Assembly: GCF_005434945.1 (NCBI RefSeq)
Contig: NZ_SKCH01000005.1
Span: 144,019-208,018 of the forward strand
DNA: 64,000 nucleotides
DNA from: Prescottella subtropica
GTDB lineage: Bacteria; Actinomycetota; Actinomycetes; Mycobacteriales; Mycobacteriaceae
Direction of reading: 5' to 3'
A model generated the notes under the pieces. The model did no database searches and was not told where the DNA came from. It saw only the letters and a program-made list of their open reading frames with translations. The translations under genes were made by a program, and so were the position numbers. The stretch's first letter is position 1; every line of letters starts with the position of its first letter. This document shows, one piece after another, positions 52,904 to 62,930 of the stretch.

Positions 52904-53667
52904 CGGGGCAGCCGCCGCCACACGGCCTGCGGCAGCAGCCGCACGAGGAAGAAGATCGGACGCAGCAGGCCCGGCACCCACACCTTCTCGCGGCCGGTGC
53001 GCAGACCGTGCGCGACGGCGTCGGCCACCTGCTGCGGGGTGCTCGAGAACGGGGCCGGGGTCATGCCCTCGGTCATCCGTCCGATCACGAAACCGGGCCG
53101 CACCAGCAGCAGCCGGACGCCGGTGCCGTGCAGGGCGTCGGCCAGCCCGGACGCGAATCCGTCCAGGCCGGCCTTCGCGGAGCCGTACACGTAGTTGGCG
53201 CGACGCACCCGCATCCCGGCGACCGACGAGAACACCACGATCTGCCCGGACCCGCGGGTCCGCAGCAGGTTCGCCAGGTGGGTGAGCACACTGATCTGGG
53301 CGACGTAGTCGGTGTGGACGACGGCCAGGGCGTGCGCGGCGTCGGCCTCGGCGCGGGCCTGGTCCCCGAGGATCCCGAACGCGAGCACCGCGACCCCGAT
53401 CGGGCCGTGCGCCTCCACGACCTGCGACAGCACGGCCGCGTGACTCTCGACGCGGTCGGCGTCGAACTCGACGCAGTGCACCTCGGTGGCGCCGGCATCC
53501 CGAACCGCCGCGACCTCGTTCTCCAGGTCGCCGCTGCGGCGGGCGGCGAGGATCACGACCCGGCCGGGTGCGAGCCGGGTCGCCACCTCGAGTCCGATCT
53601 CGCTGCGGCCGCCCAGCAGCAGCACCGAGCCGGGTGCCGCGTCCGCCTCACTGTCCGTGTCCTTCAT
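52900..53667 (-). CDS. DprE2-like short-chain dehydrogenase (Rv2073c-type)
   Basis: It has 255 residues. The N-terminus VLLLGGRSEIGLEVATRL, the block VRRANYVYGSAKAGLDGFASGL with catalytic Tyr-x3-Lys, and the C-terminal IFFLVRLLPQAVWRRLP strongly resemble DprE2, the reductase of decaprenylphosphoryl-arabinose synthesis, but DprE1 is not adjacent, so this is a paralogue. It is the first gene of the cobL-cobM-cobK unit, coupled by ATGA, as in M. tuberculosis. A role in corrinoid chemistry is suggested by context only. Confidence 0.88.
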   Translation of the reverse strand: MKDTDSEADAAPGSVLLLGGRSEIGLEVATRLAPGRVVILAARRSGDLENEVAAVRDAGATEVHCVEFDADRVESHAAVLSQVVEAHGPIGVAVLAFGILGDQARAEADAAHALAVVHTDYVAQISVLTHLANLLRTRGSGQIVVFSSVAGMRVRRANYVYGSAKAGLDGFASGLADALHGTGVRLLLVRPGFVIGRMTEGMTPAPFSSTPQQVADAVAHGLRTGREKVWVPGLLRPIFFLVRLLPQAVWRRLPR

Positions 53668-53711
53668 CCCTCCATTCTCCCGGATCGGAGGTCCTCGAGT
53701 ACCGTCGGGTC

Positions 53712-54116
53712 ATGCCTCGAACCCCGTCCGACCTGACCGCCGACGCCACCACGTTCCTCACCGAATACCACCTGGCGACACTGACGACCCTCCGCAAGGA
53801 CGGCACCCCGCACGTGGTCGCCGTCGGGTTCACGTGGGACGCCGAACACGGCATCGCCCGGATCATCACCAACGACGGTTCGCAGAAGGCCCGCAACGCC
53901 GAACGCGGCGGATATGCGGCGGTGACGCAGGTGGACGGCGGACGGTGGCTGACCCTCGAGGGTCCGGCGCGGGTCCTCTCGGACGCGGAGTCCGTCGCGG
54001 ATGCCGTCGACCGGTACGCCACCCGCTACCACCCGCCGCGGGTCAACCCGACCCGGGTGGTCGTCGAGATCGCCGTCGACCGGGTGATGGGGTCCGCGGT
54101 TCTCGTGAACCGGTAG
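53712..54116 (+). CDS. PPOX-family F420-dependent reductase, Rv2074 type
   Basis: It has 134 residues, split-barrel fold. The sequence parallels M. tuberculosis Rv2074, an F420-dependent biliverdin reductase, over its full length: FLTEYHLATLTTLRKDGTPHVVAVGFTWD, GSQKARNAERGGYAAVTQVDGGRWLTLEG, RVNPTRVVVEIAVDRVMGSAVL. It is divergent from the SDR-cobLMK unit, as in mycobacteria. Biliverdin or a related linear tetrapyrrole is the likely substrate. Confidence 0.87.
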   Translation: MPRTPSDLTADATTFLTEYHLATLTTLRKDGTPHVVAVGFTWDAEHGIARIITNDGSQKARNAERGGYAAVTQVDGGRWLTLEGPARVLSDAESVADAVDRYATRYHPPRVNPTRVVVEIAVDRVMGSAVLVNR

Positions 54117-54238
54117 CCCGGATTCACGAAATCGACTGATTTGCACCACGATTCGACCGTTATGCGGTCTGGCCGCGGTGGTGGCGGCGGCAGTACCGTG
54201 AGGGGTGACGACACCTGCGCACCCGAACGGGGAGAGCC

Positions 54239-54697
54239 ATGACAGCACGACGGATCCTTCGCTGGTCGGCCCTCGTGGGCGTCGCCGCCGCGGGCGCACT
54301 CGTTGCACCCGCGACGGCCGGCGCCGCACCTCCGCACCCGTTCGGTCCCCCGGCCCTGACCGTCGGCTGCCCCAACCAGGGCAGCCTGATGTCGCTGACC
54401 GGGGCCACCGGGCAGTCCGGACCCGAACAGTCACCCCCGATCGGGCCCGGCGAGCTCCGGTTCGCCAGTTTCCCGGCGGCGCCGCCCATCCCGGCGGCGG
54501 GGCAGGTGTCCGTCGCCTGGATCAACCTCGACACCGGGGCGACCGGCATCGCGAACCTCGTCGGCGACTACCCGTACTACTCGACGACCGTACACACCGG
54601 TCCCGGGAACATCCGGGCGATGGTGTTCGGCACGATCAACCTCGGCAGTATGCCGCTGTGCCAGGTGAATCCGACGTTCGGCGAGTTCATCGTCTGA
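54239..54697 (+). CDS. secreted hypothetical protein, 152 residues
   Basis: Sec-type signal peptide: basic MTARRILRW, hydrophobic SALVGVAAAGALVAPATA and a predicted cut at AGAA (about residue 29). The mature part of about 120 residues has two cysteines, probably one disulfide, and the strand-rich pattern ISVAWINLDTGATGIANLVG common in mycolata secreted proteins of unknown function. GGGGAGA precedes the ATG. Confidence 0.78.
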   Translation: MTARRILRWSALVGVAAAGALVAPATAGAAPPHPFGPPALTVGCPNQGSLMSLTGATGQSGPEQSPPIGPGELRFASFPAAPPIPAAGQVSVAWINLDTGATGIANLVGDYPYYSTTVHTGPGNIRAMVFGTINLGSMPLCQVNPTFGEFIV

Positions 54698-54709
54698 GGC
54701 GTGTCCTGC

Positions 54710-55471
54710 TCATCGCATCAGCACCTGGCCGCCGTCGACCGGCAGCGAATGGCCGGTGATGTAACGGGATTCGTCGCCGCACAGGAATGCCACCGCCGCA
54801 CCGATGTCGTGCCGCGGATCACCGAACCGGTGCAGCGGAACGGTCTGCAGATACGCCTCGGCCTCCTCCGGGCGGGCCTGCGCCCACTCGGCCAGTCCCG
54901 GGGACGACGCCAACGGCAGCACCGCGTTGACCCGGATACCGTCGTCGGCCCACTCGCAGGCGGCGGCCCGGGTGAGCGCCCGGATCGCCTCCTTGGCCGC
55001 GGCGTACACCCCGTACCCGGACGGATCCCAGCGCACCCCGGCCGCCGACCCCAGGTTGACGATCACGCCGTCGCCGACCAGATGCGGATGGCAGGCACGC
55101 ATGAGCCGCCAGGTTGCGCGCGGGCCGGATTCCATCACCGCGGTGTACTCGTCCTCACTGATGCTCAGCAGTGAGCCGTTGAACACGGTGTGCGCATTGT
55201 TGACCAGGATGGACAGCCCACCCATGCGTGCGGCCACGGCATCGGCCAGCCCGGTCAGCTGCTCCGGGTCGGTCACGTCGCAGGTGAACGCCTCGGCGAT
55301 CCCGCCGTGTTCACGTACTTCCGCCGCCGCCTTCTCGACCTTCTCCCGGGTGCGGCCGGCCAGGGCCACCGCGGCGCCGCGTTCGGCCAGCGCGTGGGCG
55401 ATACCCAGGCCGACGCCCTGGCCGGCCCCGGTGATCAGTGCGGTCTTGCCACTCAGATACTGCTCGGTCAT
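54710..55471 (-). CDS. short-chain dehydrogenase/reductase
   Basis: Classical SDR of 253 residues. The coenzyme motif TGAGQGVG is at about 14-21, NNAHT near 91, and active-site YAAAK (about 156-160) with a Ser upstream in LGSAAG. Arg following the second strand (AGRTREK) suggests NADP(H). It ends with the typical GHSLPVDGGQVL. It lies 24 bases downstream of the OYE-family gene in the same direction, so the two may act in one degradation pathway. Substrate unknown. Confidence 0.9.
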   Translation of the reverse strand: MTEQYLSGKTALITGAGQGVGLGIAHALAERGAAVALAGRTREKVEKAAAEVREHGGIAEAFTCDVTDPEQLTGLADAVAARMGGLSILVNNAHTVFNGSLLSISEDEYTAVMESGPRATWRLMRACHPHLVGDGVIVNLGSAAGVRWDPSGYGVYAAAKEAIRALTRAAACEWADDGIRVNAVLPLASSPGLAEWAQARPEEAEAYLQTVPLHRFGDPRHDIGAAVAFLCGDESRYITGHSLPVDGGQVLMR

Positions 55472-55495
55472 CAGGTTGTCTCCCTCTCGATGTGC

Positions 55496-56746
55496 TCAGG
55501 CCCGCGCCGGGGCCGCATTCAGTGGCAGCGACGTCCGCCCGTCCGTGTCCACCGGCCCGTACGCCGTCGTCGGGTCCAGGACGCAGTGGGTTCGCCCGTA
55601 GACCGTGTACATGCACCGGTTGCAGTGGGTGCACAGCGTGGTCCGGTCGTGGTCGGCGCGGATCGCCCCGACCAGATCCGGTTCACGCAGCAACGCCCGA
55701 CCCACCGCGACCATGTCGAAACCCTCGCGCAGGCCGGTGACCATGTGCCCGTGGTCGGTGATCCCGCCGAGCAGGATGAGCTTGCTGTTCCGCACCACCG
55801 GAAGGAATTGCCGGGCGGATTCGAGCATGTACAGGTCCTGGTAGGGGAACTCGCCGAGCACCTTCTTGCCGAACAGTCGCACACCGGTCTTGACGGGCTG
55901 CTTCATCAGCGCCGCGAAATCCTCGACCGGCACGTCCCCACGGAACAGGAACATCTGCCGCACCACCGACGAGCCCTGGGTCAGCTCGATCGCGTCGAGG
56001 TTGCCGTCGGTGTCGAGCAACTGGACGGTGCGCAACGATTCGGCCAGCTTGATACCGCCCGGGACCCCGTCGATCATGCTGACCTTCGCGATCACCGCGA
56101 TGGCCCCGCCGACCCGGGCGCGCACCGCGGCCGCGATCTCCCGGACCAGCCGGGAGCGCTGGTCGATTCCGCCGCCGTAGTCGTCGCGTCGGCGGTTCAA
56201 CAGGGGGCTGAGGAACGCGCTCGGCAGATAGTTGTGCCCGAAGTGCAGTTCCACCGCGTCGAATCCGGCGTCGACGGCCACCTCGGCGGCGTCGGCGAAC
56301 TGCCGGATCACCTCGGCGATCTCACCGCGGGTGATCTCCCGGCAGCGTTCGAAGGAGGTGGGATTGACCATCGGGCTCGGCGCCACCGAGCGCACGCCGG
56401 TGATCTTCTTCGACGCGACCGGGCCGGCGTGCCCGAGCTGCGCCGAGATCGCGGCCCCTTCCGCATGCACGGCCTCCGTCAGCCGGCGCAGCCCCGGCAG
56501 CGCCTCGGCGCTCATGAGGATCTGTCCCGGGGCCGAACGCCCCTGCGGACTCACACAGCAGTACGCCACCGTGGTCATCCCGACCCCGCCGCGAACGAAC
56601 TGCAGATGAAAGTCGATCAGGTCATCGGTGACCAGGCCCTCGGGTGATCGGCCCTCCGAGGTGGCGGCCTTGATGATGCGATTGGCCAACGTCACCGGTC
56701 CCAGCCGGATCGGTTCGAACGGATCCGGCTCCTGGTTGCTCGTCAT
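55496..56746 (-). CDS. NADH:flavin oxidoreductase of the old yellow enzyme family, with Fe-S cysteines
   Basis: TIM-barrel FMN enzyme of 416 residues from the ATG at 56746. It shows LANRIIKAATSEGR at the N-terminus, QLGHAGPVASKK, DAVELHFGHNYLPSAFLSPLLNRRRDDYGGG with the HxxN-type substrate residues, and GRALLREPDLV. A C-terminal cysteine cluster CTHCNRCM plus Cys about nine residues on suggests a 4Fe-4S centre as in 2,4-dienoyl-CoA-reductase-like members, but the extra NAD-binding domain of those enzymes is absent. It probably reduces an enone or enoyl substrate together with the downstream SDR. Confidence 0.88.
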   Translation of the reverse strand: MTSNQEPDPFEPIRLGPVTLANRIIKAATSEGRSPEGLVTDDLIDFHLQFVRGGVGMTTVAYCCVSPQGRSAPGQILMSAEALPGLRRLTEAVHAEGAAISAQLGHAGPVASKKITGVRSVAPSPMVNPTSFERCREITRGEIAEVIRQFADAAEVAVDAGFDAVELHFGHNYLPSAFLSPLLNRRRDDYGGGIDQRSRLVREIAAAVRARVGGAIAVIAKVSMIDGVPGGIKLAESLRTVQLLDTDGNLDAIELTQGSSVVRQMFLFRGDVPVEDFAALMKQPVKTGVRLFGKKVLGEFPYQDLYMLESARQFLPVVRNSKLILLGGITDHGHMVTGLREGFDMVAVGRALLREPDLVGAIRADHDRTTLCTHCNRCMYTVYGRTHCVLDPTTAYGPVDTDGRTSLPLNAAPARA

Positions 56747-56880
56747 CCGAGCTCCTTCCCACTGTCGCACGTGCTGTGGTCCACATCACGATGCGTCGTG
56801 GGCGGGGCGCAGCCAAGAGCGATTCCACTGGAAGGGAAGGTTCGACGGTGACGGGCGGGCCCGGTGACCCGAGCGGAAGG

Positions 56881-58026
56881 TCAGCCGGGCAGCATCGTCA
56901 GCCCGTGCGGGCGCCGGTTGACCGATTCGCAGCCATCCGCGGTGACGACGACGATGTCCTCGATCCGGGCGCCCCACTGTCCGCGGAAGTAGATGCCCGG
57001 TTCGATGCTGAACGCCATCCCGGTCTCGAGGACGATCTCGTTGCCGGCCACGATGTACGGCTCCTCGTGCACCGACAGCCCGATGCCGTGCCCGGTGCGG
57101 TGCACGAACACCTCCGCCAGTCCGGCGTCGGCGAGGACGTCGCGGGCGGCCGCATCCACGGATTCGGCGGTCACCCCGGGCCGGACGGCCGCGGTCGCGG
57201 CCCGCTGCGCGGCCTCGAGGATCGCGACCTGCGCGGCGACCTGCGGATCGGGTTCGCCGAGGACGTAGGTGCGGGTGGAGTCGGAGTTGTAGCCGGGCTC
57301 GACCGGGCCGCCGATGTCGATCACCACGACGTCCCCGGACTCGATGACGCGGTCGGACACCTCGTGGTGCGGGTCCGCGCCGTGTGGGCCGGAGCCGACG
57401 ATCACGAACGCCGCCGCGGTGTGCCCCTCCGCGAGGATCGCGGCGGAGATGTCGGCGGCCACCTCGGCTTCGGTGCGTCCGGGCCGCAGCCACTCGGCCA
57501 TCCGGGCGTGGACGCGGTCGATCGCGGCACCCGCGCGGCGCAGCGCCTCGATCTCGGCGCCGTCCTTGATCATCCGCAGTTCCCGCAGCACCCCGGTCGC
57601 GAGCCGCGGGGTCTCCCCGAAGCGGCGGGCCAGCGGCACCAGGTGCAGCGCCGGCATCGCGTCGGTGACCGCCACCTTCGGGGTCTCCGGTAGCAGCGAC
57701 GCCACCAGCTCGTACGGGTCGACGCCGTCCACCCAGTCGTGCACCGGCAGGCCCAGTTCGGCGACCGCCGAATCACCGAGCGACGCCAGCTCGAGCCGCG
57801 GCAGCACCACCGACGCCGGGTTGCCGTCCGCCGGCACCACCAGGCACGTGAGCCGCTCGAACGAATCGGCCCGTGACCCGATCAGATACCGCAGATCCGG
57901 GCCCGGCGTGATCAGCAGTCCGTCCAGGCCGACCCGCTGCGCGAACCGCGCCGCCCGCGCCAACCGGTCCGCATACACGGCGGTCGGGAAACGGGAGGAA
58001 GCGTCGGTGGCGTTCTCGGAAGTCAT
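56881..58026 (-). CDS. M24-family aminopeptidase P / Xaa-Pro dipeptidase (PepE/PepQ-like)
   Basis: Cytosolic dimetal peptidase of 381 residues. The N-terminal creatinase-like domain is followed by a pita-bread catalytic domain whose five metal ligands are visible: VVIDIGG (Asp), NSDSTRTY (Asp), HRTGHGIGL (His), SIEPGIY (Glu) and RIEDIVVV (Glu). It cleaves Xaa-Pro bonds. Resembles mycobacterial PepE by size. It is the last host-type gene before the transposon region. Confidence 0.93.
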   Translation of the reverse strand: MTSENATDASSRFPTAVYADRLARAARFAQRVGLDGLLITPGPDLRYLIGSRADSFERLTCLVVPADGNPASVVLPRLELASLGDSAVAELGLPVHDWVDGVDPYELVASLLPETPKVAVTDAMPALHLVPLARRFGETPRLATGVLRELRMIKDGAEIEALRRAGAAIDRVHARMAEWLRPGRTEAEVAADISAAILAEGHTAAAFVIVGSGPHGADPHHEVSDRVIESGDVVVIDIGGPVEPGYNSDSTRTYVLGEPDPQVAAQVAILEAAQRAATAAVRPGVTAESVDAAARDVLADAGLAEVFVHRTGHGIGLSVHEEPYIVAGNEIVLETGMAFSIEPGIYFRGQWGARIEDIVVVTADGCESVNRRPHGLTMLPG

Positions 58027-58300
58027 GGCTACCAGGCTAGGCGGTGGCCGCGGTCCTCACCTCGCGACCTGCTCGAAGAAGCTCACCGGATCGAGGGATC
58101 CGATCGGCGTCCAGCGGGCGGGCGCGACCGGAATGTGTGCACCTGGTCGGGGTTCCGGTAGTAATCGCCGAGAACCCAACGAAGTTCGGCATACGCCCTG
58201 GTTGAGGACGATCTGACGGTTCCGGTTACCGAGTGGGATGGTTGGTGCTTGGCTTGGCTGCCGACGGGGTCGATCGGGTGCGGGTGGAGGCTGAGGATTA

Positions 58301-61300
58301 GTGGCAACGCGGGTGTTCGCGGACGAAGAGTTGCAACGTCTCCGAGAGTTCCCGGAGATCAGCCGCGAGGAGCTGATCCGGCACTTCACCCTCACCCCGG
58401 CGGATCTGGCATTCGTTGCACCGCAGGGACGCGGCGCTGGTGTGCGCTTGGGGCTGTCGGTGATCCTGTGCAGCCTGCCGTGGTTGGGGTTCGTGCCGGA
58501 CAAGGTAGCCACCGCGCCATCGGTAGCGGTGGCCCGACTGGCTGGACAGCCTGAATGTCGATTCGACACAGCTTCGTTCGTACGGACGCCGGGCGCAGAC
58601 CCGCAGCGAGCACGTGCGGCTGGTGGCCCAGTACCTGGGGTGGCGGACGGCCGACGAACTCGCATTGAAGGAACTTGACGAGTTCCTGCTGGCCAGAGCG
58701 CTCGAGCATGACTCGCCGACCCTGTTGTTCCGGCTGGCTTGCGAGTATCTGATCTCGGTGCGGGTGATCCGCCCGGGCCCGGTCGCACTCGTCGAGCGGG
58801 TCGCTCACGCCCGAGTACAGGCCCAACGGGAGACGTTCGACCGGCTCGCCCACCAATTCACCCCCGAGCGGTGCACACAACTGGACGCACTGCTGACGGT
58901 CGATCCTGCGATCGGGGCGACCCGGTTGCGGTGGCTGGCGACCGGGCCGGTGGAGGCGTCCGCCGCGGCGGTGAAGGCCGAGGTCGCGAAGCTCGAGTTC
59001 CTGCGTGGCCTCGGAGCCGACGACGTGGACCTGACGGTGCTTCCCGCCGAGCGGCGCCGGTTCCTGGCCGCGATGGGGCGCCGGCTGACCGGGCAGGGCC
59101 TCGAACGGCGGGATCCGCAACGCCGGTACCCGATCCTGCTCACTGTGGTGGCGCAGTCGGCTAGCGACGTCCTCGACGAGGTGGTGCAACTGTTCGACCA
59201 GGCAATCTCGGCGAAGGTGAGCAGGGCGGAGCGGCGGATGCGTGACGAGCTATCCGCACGCGGAAGAACAGGTGAGGATCGGCAGTCACTGCTCGACGAC
59301 CTGCTGACGATCGTCTGCGACCCGCTGATCGGCGACGAGGAGATCGGGGCACTGATCCGCGGCGAGCGGATCGGGTGGGAACGGCTGCGGGCCGCGGCCG
59401 CGCAGTCGGCACCGCGGTTGCCGCGCGATCACGGGCACTTGGCCGCCCTCGACAGCTCGTACGGGTACCTGCGGCAATTCACCCCACAGGTCCTCTCGGC
59501 CGTCGGGTTCGCCGGCGGGACCGCCGCCGCCGAACTACTCGCCGCGGTGGACGTGCTGCGGGAACTCAACGCCACCGGGGCGCGGAAGGTCCCGAGCGAC
59601 GCACCGACCGGGTTCGTGCCCACCAGGTGGCGCGGCTACCTCGACACCGCCGCGAAGTCGGGCAACACCAGCGCCTACCGGCACTACTGGGAGCTGTGCG
59701 TACTGCTCGGGCTGCGGGACGGGCTGCGTAGCGGCGACGTGCACGTGCCCGGGTCGCGCCGCTACGCCGACCCGGCCGCCTACCTGCTCACCGCCGACCA
59801 GTGGCACCTGCAACGCGACGAGTTCTGCCGCCTCGTCGGCAAACCCGCCGACCCCGCCCGCGCTCTCGCGGCGACCGTCGACGAACTCCACGGCGCACTC
59901 GCCGGACTGGAGACGGTGCTCGCCGGCGGCGACGGACCGGTCCGCCTCGACGACGCGGGCGAACTGGTGATCTCACCGCTGAAAGCGGAAGACGTGCCCG
60001 CCGAAGCGATCGTGCTGAAAGCGGAGCTGACGCAGATGCTGCCGTTCGCGCCGATCGTGTCCCTGTTGATCGAACTGGACACACGCACCGGCTACCTGGG
60101 CTGCTTCACCCATGCCGGCGGGACGCAGGCCCGCAGCGGCGAGCTGAAACGCAACCTGATCGCGGTCCTGCTCGCCTATGCGACGAACCTCGGGCTCACC
60201 CGGATGGCCGAATCCAGTGGCATCTCCTACGACATCCTCGCCTGGACCTCCGAGTGGTACGTGCGGGAGGAGACGCTGCGGGCGGCGAACCTGACGATTA
60301 TCGGTCACCACCAGCGGCTACCGCTCACTGCCGTGTTCGGTGCGGGCACCCTGTCCTCGAGTGATGGGCAGCGGTTCCCGACCCGCGGCAAGTCGGTCAC
60401 CGCACGGGCGTTGAGCAGGTATTTCGCGAACGAGGGCCTGTCCACCTACACCCACGTCACCGACCAGCACGCCACCTACGGCACCAAGGTCATCGTCGCC
60501 ACCAAACGCGAGGCGCACTACGTGTTGGACGAGATCCTCGGTAACGCCACCGATCTGCCGATCAGCGAACACGCCACCGACACCCACGGGGTGACGCTGG
60601 TGAACTTCGGGTTGTTCGACCTGCTCGGCCTGCAACTCTCGCCCCGCATCCGCGACCTCGGCAAGATCACCCTCTACCGGGCCGGGCCACTCTCCGAGGT
60701 CGAGTCCCGGTTCCCGCATGTCGGGCCGTTGCTGACCCGGAAGGTGAACCTGGATCTGATCGCCGACCACTGGGACGACCTACTCCGGTTGGCGGGGTCG
60801 CTGAAGTTCGGGCACGCCACCGCGTCTCTGCTGGTCGGCAAGCTGTCCGCGTCGGGCCGGCAGAACGCGCTGGCCGCGGCCCTCAGGGAGTACGGGGCGC
60901 TGCGGCGCACGATCTACGCCGCCCGCTACCTGTCCGATCCGGACTACCGGCGCAGGATCTCCCGCCAGCTGAACAAGGGCGAGTCCCTGCACGCGCTCAA
61001 ACGTGATCTGCTCTACGCCCACGAGGGCGCGGTCCGGGCCCGGCATCTGGAGGGGCAGACCGAACAGGCGTGGTGTCTGACGTTGGCCACCAACGCCGTG
61101 ATCGCCTGGACCACGGAGTATTACGGGCTCGCCGCCGAGCAGTTGCGGCGGGCCGGGCGCCGGATCGACGACGAGGTCCTCGCGCACATCTCGCCGGCGC
61201 ACAGTGAGAACATCAACTTCTTCGGTGCCATCGAGGTCGACATCGACGCCGAACTCGCCCAGCTCGACCCGACCGGCTACCGGCCACTGCGGGTACGTGA

Positions 61301-61313
61301 CACCTTGTTCTGA
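58301..61313 (+). pseudogene. tnpA: Tn3-family transposase, split by a frameshift near 58540-58548
   Basis: Two overlapping frames together encode a Tn3-type transposase of about 1,000 residues. The first (58301 onwards, MATRVFADEELQRLREFPEISREEL to VARLAG) carries the N-terminal DUF4158 domain. The second continues in another frame with LDSLNVDSTQLRSYGRRAQTRSEHVRLVAQYLGW and runs to 61313 with the DDE domain (VTDQHATYGTKVI, LNKGESLHALKRDLLYAHEG, NAVIAWTTEYY). One base lost or gained near 58545 would explain the break. Without a recoding signal the gene is probably inactive. No resolvase gene, res site or matching pair of 38-base terminal repeats was found, so the element is incomplete. Confidence 0.87.
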
Positions 61314-61396
61314 CAATGCGGATGTCGACGAGAACAAGTGCGGTCAGGCCTTGTGGTTCTGGTTGCATCGGCGGTGGGTGTCGCATCGCCTCGCCG

Positions 61397-61438
61397 ATGC
61401 AGCGCCCACGAGAGTCGATGATCTTGTGGGCGCTGCAT
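61397..61438. terminator. hairpin between transposase and DUF4185 gene
   Basis: Thirteen-base perfect arms (ATGCAGCGCCCAC and complement, 61397-61409 and 61426-61438) with a 16-base loop, placed between two convergent genes. Probably a terminator; it could also belong to the transposon end. Confidence 0.45.
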
Positions 61439-61458
61439 GCCTATCCAGATCTGTGCAC

Positions 61459-62790
61459 CTACCGGTCAGCAGTTCCTACCGGCTCAGGTTCGGTATCAGG
61501 ATTCCAATCCTTGAACCGCTGCGTCGGATTCGGGCGGTCATCGGCCACGGTGTTGGTGATGATGGCCTCGCGCAGGTAGTCGCGGTCGACGTCCGGGTCC
61601 GCGACGTCGGCAAGGACCGCGACCTGCTCATCCGGGCTGAGCTTGGACAAATCCGGGCTGAGTCGCCCGACGTACTCCTGATCGGCGGGGATCTCCTGTG
61701 CCGGCATGTCATCGACAGCGGCGCGCGTGGTTGCCCCTGACCGCAGAGCGTTCAGCCCGATTACCGCCGACGGGTTCACCTCCCATTGCACGACACCGTA
61801 TTCCGGGTCGGTCGGCCACTTGGACAGCAGCATCTGCGCCCGCCCGAGATGGCTGTAGGGATGGATGGCCGGAGCATAAAGCGCAGGCTGCTGCAGCTGC
61901 GTGACGTGCACCGAGGGCAACGTCCACAACCCCTCAGGCCGTGGGGAGGTTCGGGTGACGGCACCGAGCGCGCCGTCGACGTAGGACAACACCACCCGGC
62001 CGTCGATGACCTGCGCCGAGATCTCCCCGATGGCGCTGCTCGGTAAGGAGGGCGTCAGGATCGGCGTCGTCGGCCCGTTGGTGCGCCAGGCCCACACGCC
62101 GGAGGCGTCTTGGCCCCAGAACTGATAGGTGCTCCGATTCCACATGGTGTGCCAGTCCACCCGCATCAGGTGGATGCCGCCATTGACCCAGCGGCCCTCG
62201 TTCGTGCCGTAGATGTAGACCCACGGCTCACCGGGGAACATGATCATGGTGTTGTTCTGGAAGTGACTCCACTCCCCAGCGTTCGGGAAATCGAAGTTCT
62301 CGTGATTCGCCTCGACGTCCCAGGTGCGGACCCAGTTCTCTGCGTGGGTCTCGGTCGACGTCCACATCCGGGAATGGAACGTCGCCCAGCTCTGACCGGC
62401 GGTGACGTTGGCCCACGAGCGGACAGCGAAGGTGGTCATGATGTAGCGGCCGTCGGGCAGGTGGATCAGATCGTTCGGGATGTTGGTGAACCCGTCAGGC
62501 AGGCAGCCGTCGTATTTTGTCCCGCAGTGCGTGTAGTCGATCATCTGCTTGGCGTAGGCGCCGCCGATGGCGTTGTCCCAGCGGATCCCGTTCTCGATGT
62601 CGGGGTTGGACTGGCGGAACCCGGTCGGTGAGCGCCATCCGTTGCCGCTGACGTGGTCGGAGAAGGTGTCCCCGAAGATGGTGATGGTGTAGCCGTGCAG
62701 CGTCAGGGCTGGGTAGCCCAAATCTGTTGCGGGCGCTCCCCATCGCCCCGTGCCGTCGGGTCCGGTCAGCAGCTTCACGTAACGCGCCAT
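61459..62790 (-). CDS. DUF4185-domain protein resembling phage minor tail proteins
   Basis: It has 443 residues with no signal peptide. The first 340 or so form a DUF4185 beta-propeller-like domain (YTITIFGDTFSDH, LPDGRYIMTTFAVRSWANVTAG, FQNNTMIMFPGEPWVYIYGTNEGR, YAPAIHPYSHLGRAQMLLSKW). The C-terminus is a charged, Asp/Glu-rich tail. Such proteins occur as putative minor tail or receptor-binding proteins in actinophages and, with signal peptides, as secreted host proteins. GC content is lower than the chromosome average. The gene is boxed in by two transposable elements, so it is probably a piece of transferred or prophage DNA. Confidence 0.8.
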   Translation of the reverse strand: MARYVKLLTGPDGTGRWGAPATDLGYPALTLHGYTITIFGDTFSDHVSGNGWRSPTGFRQSNPDIENGIRWDNAIGGAYAKQMIDYTHCGTKYDGCLPDGFTNIPNDLIHLPDGRYIMTTFAVRSWANVTAGQSWATFHSRMWTSTETHAENWVRTWDVEANHENFDFPNAGEWSHFQNNTMIMFPGEPWVYIYGTNEGRWVNGGIHLMRVDWHTMWNRSTYQFWGQDASGVWAWRTNGPTTPILTPSLPSSAIGEISAQVIDGRVVLSYVDGALGAVTRTSPRPEGLWTLPSVHVTQLQQPALYAPAIHPYSHLGRAQMLLSKWPTDPEYGVVQWEVNPSAVIGLNALRSGATTRAAVDDMPAQEIPADQEYVGRLSPDLSKLSPDEQVAVLADVADPDVDRDYLREAIITNTVADDRPNPTQRFKDWNPDTEPEPVGTADR

Positions 62791-62930
62791 CGGTCAGTCC
62801 TCCCTGAGCTGAGTTCCTTCTGTGTGAACCCCGTGGGGTTCACAGCAAACCTGCCACGGCTCTCCGACAAGAACGGCGAACAAGCTGGCCAGGAAGGGCG
62901 TGAAGGGAGCTCCGGGCGCTCGAGGAAGAT

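Noticed and set aside
58140..58300. Search for Tn3 terminal inverted repeats starting GGGG
   Set aside because: GGGGTTCCGGTAGTAATCGC at the left has no complementary copy to the right of 61313, so no element boundary was assigned.
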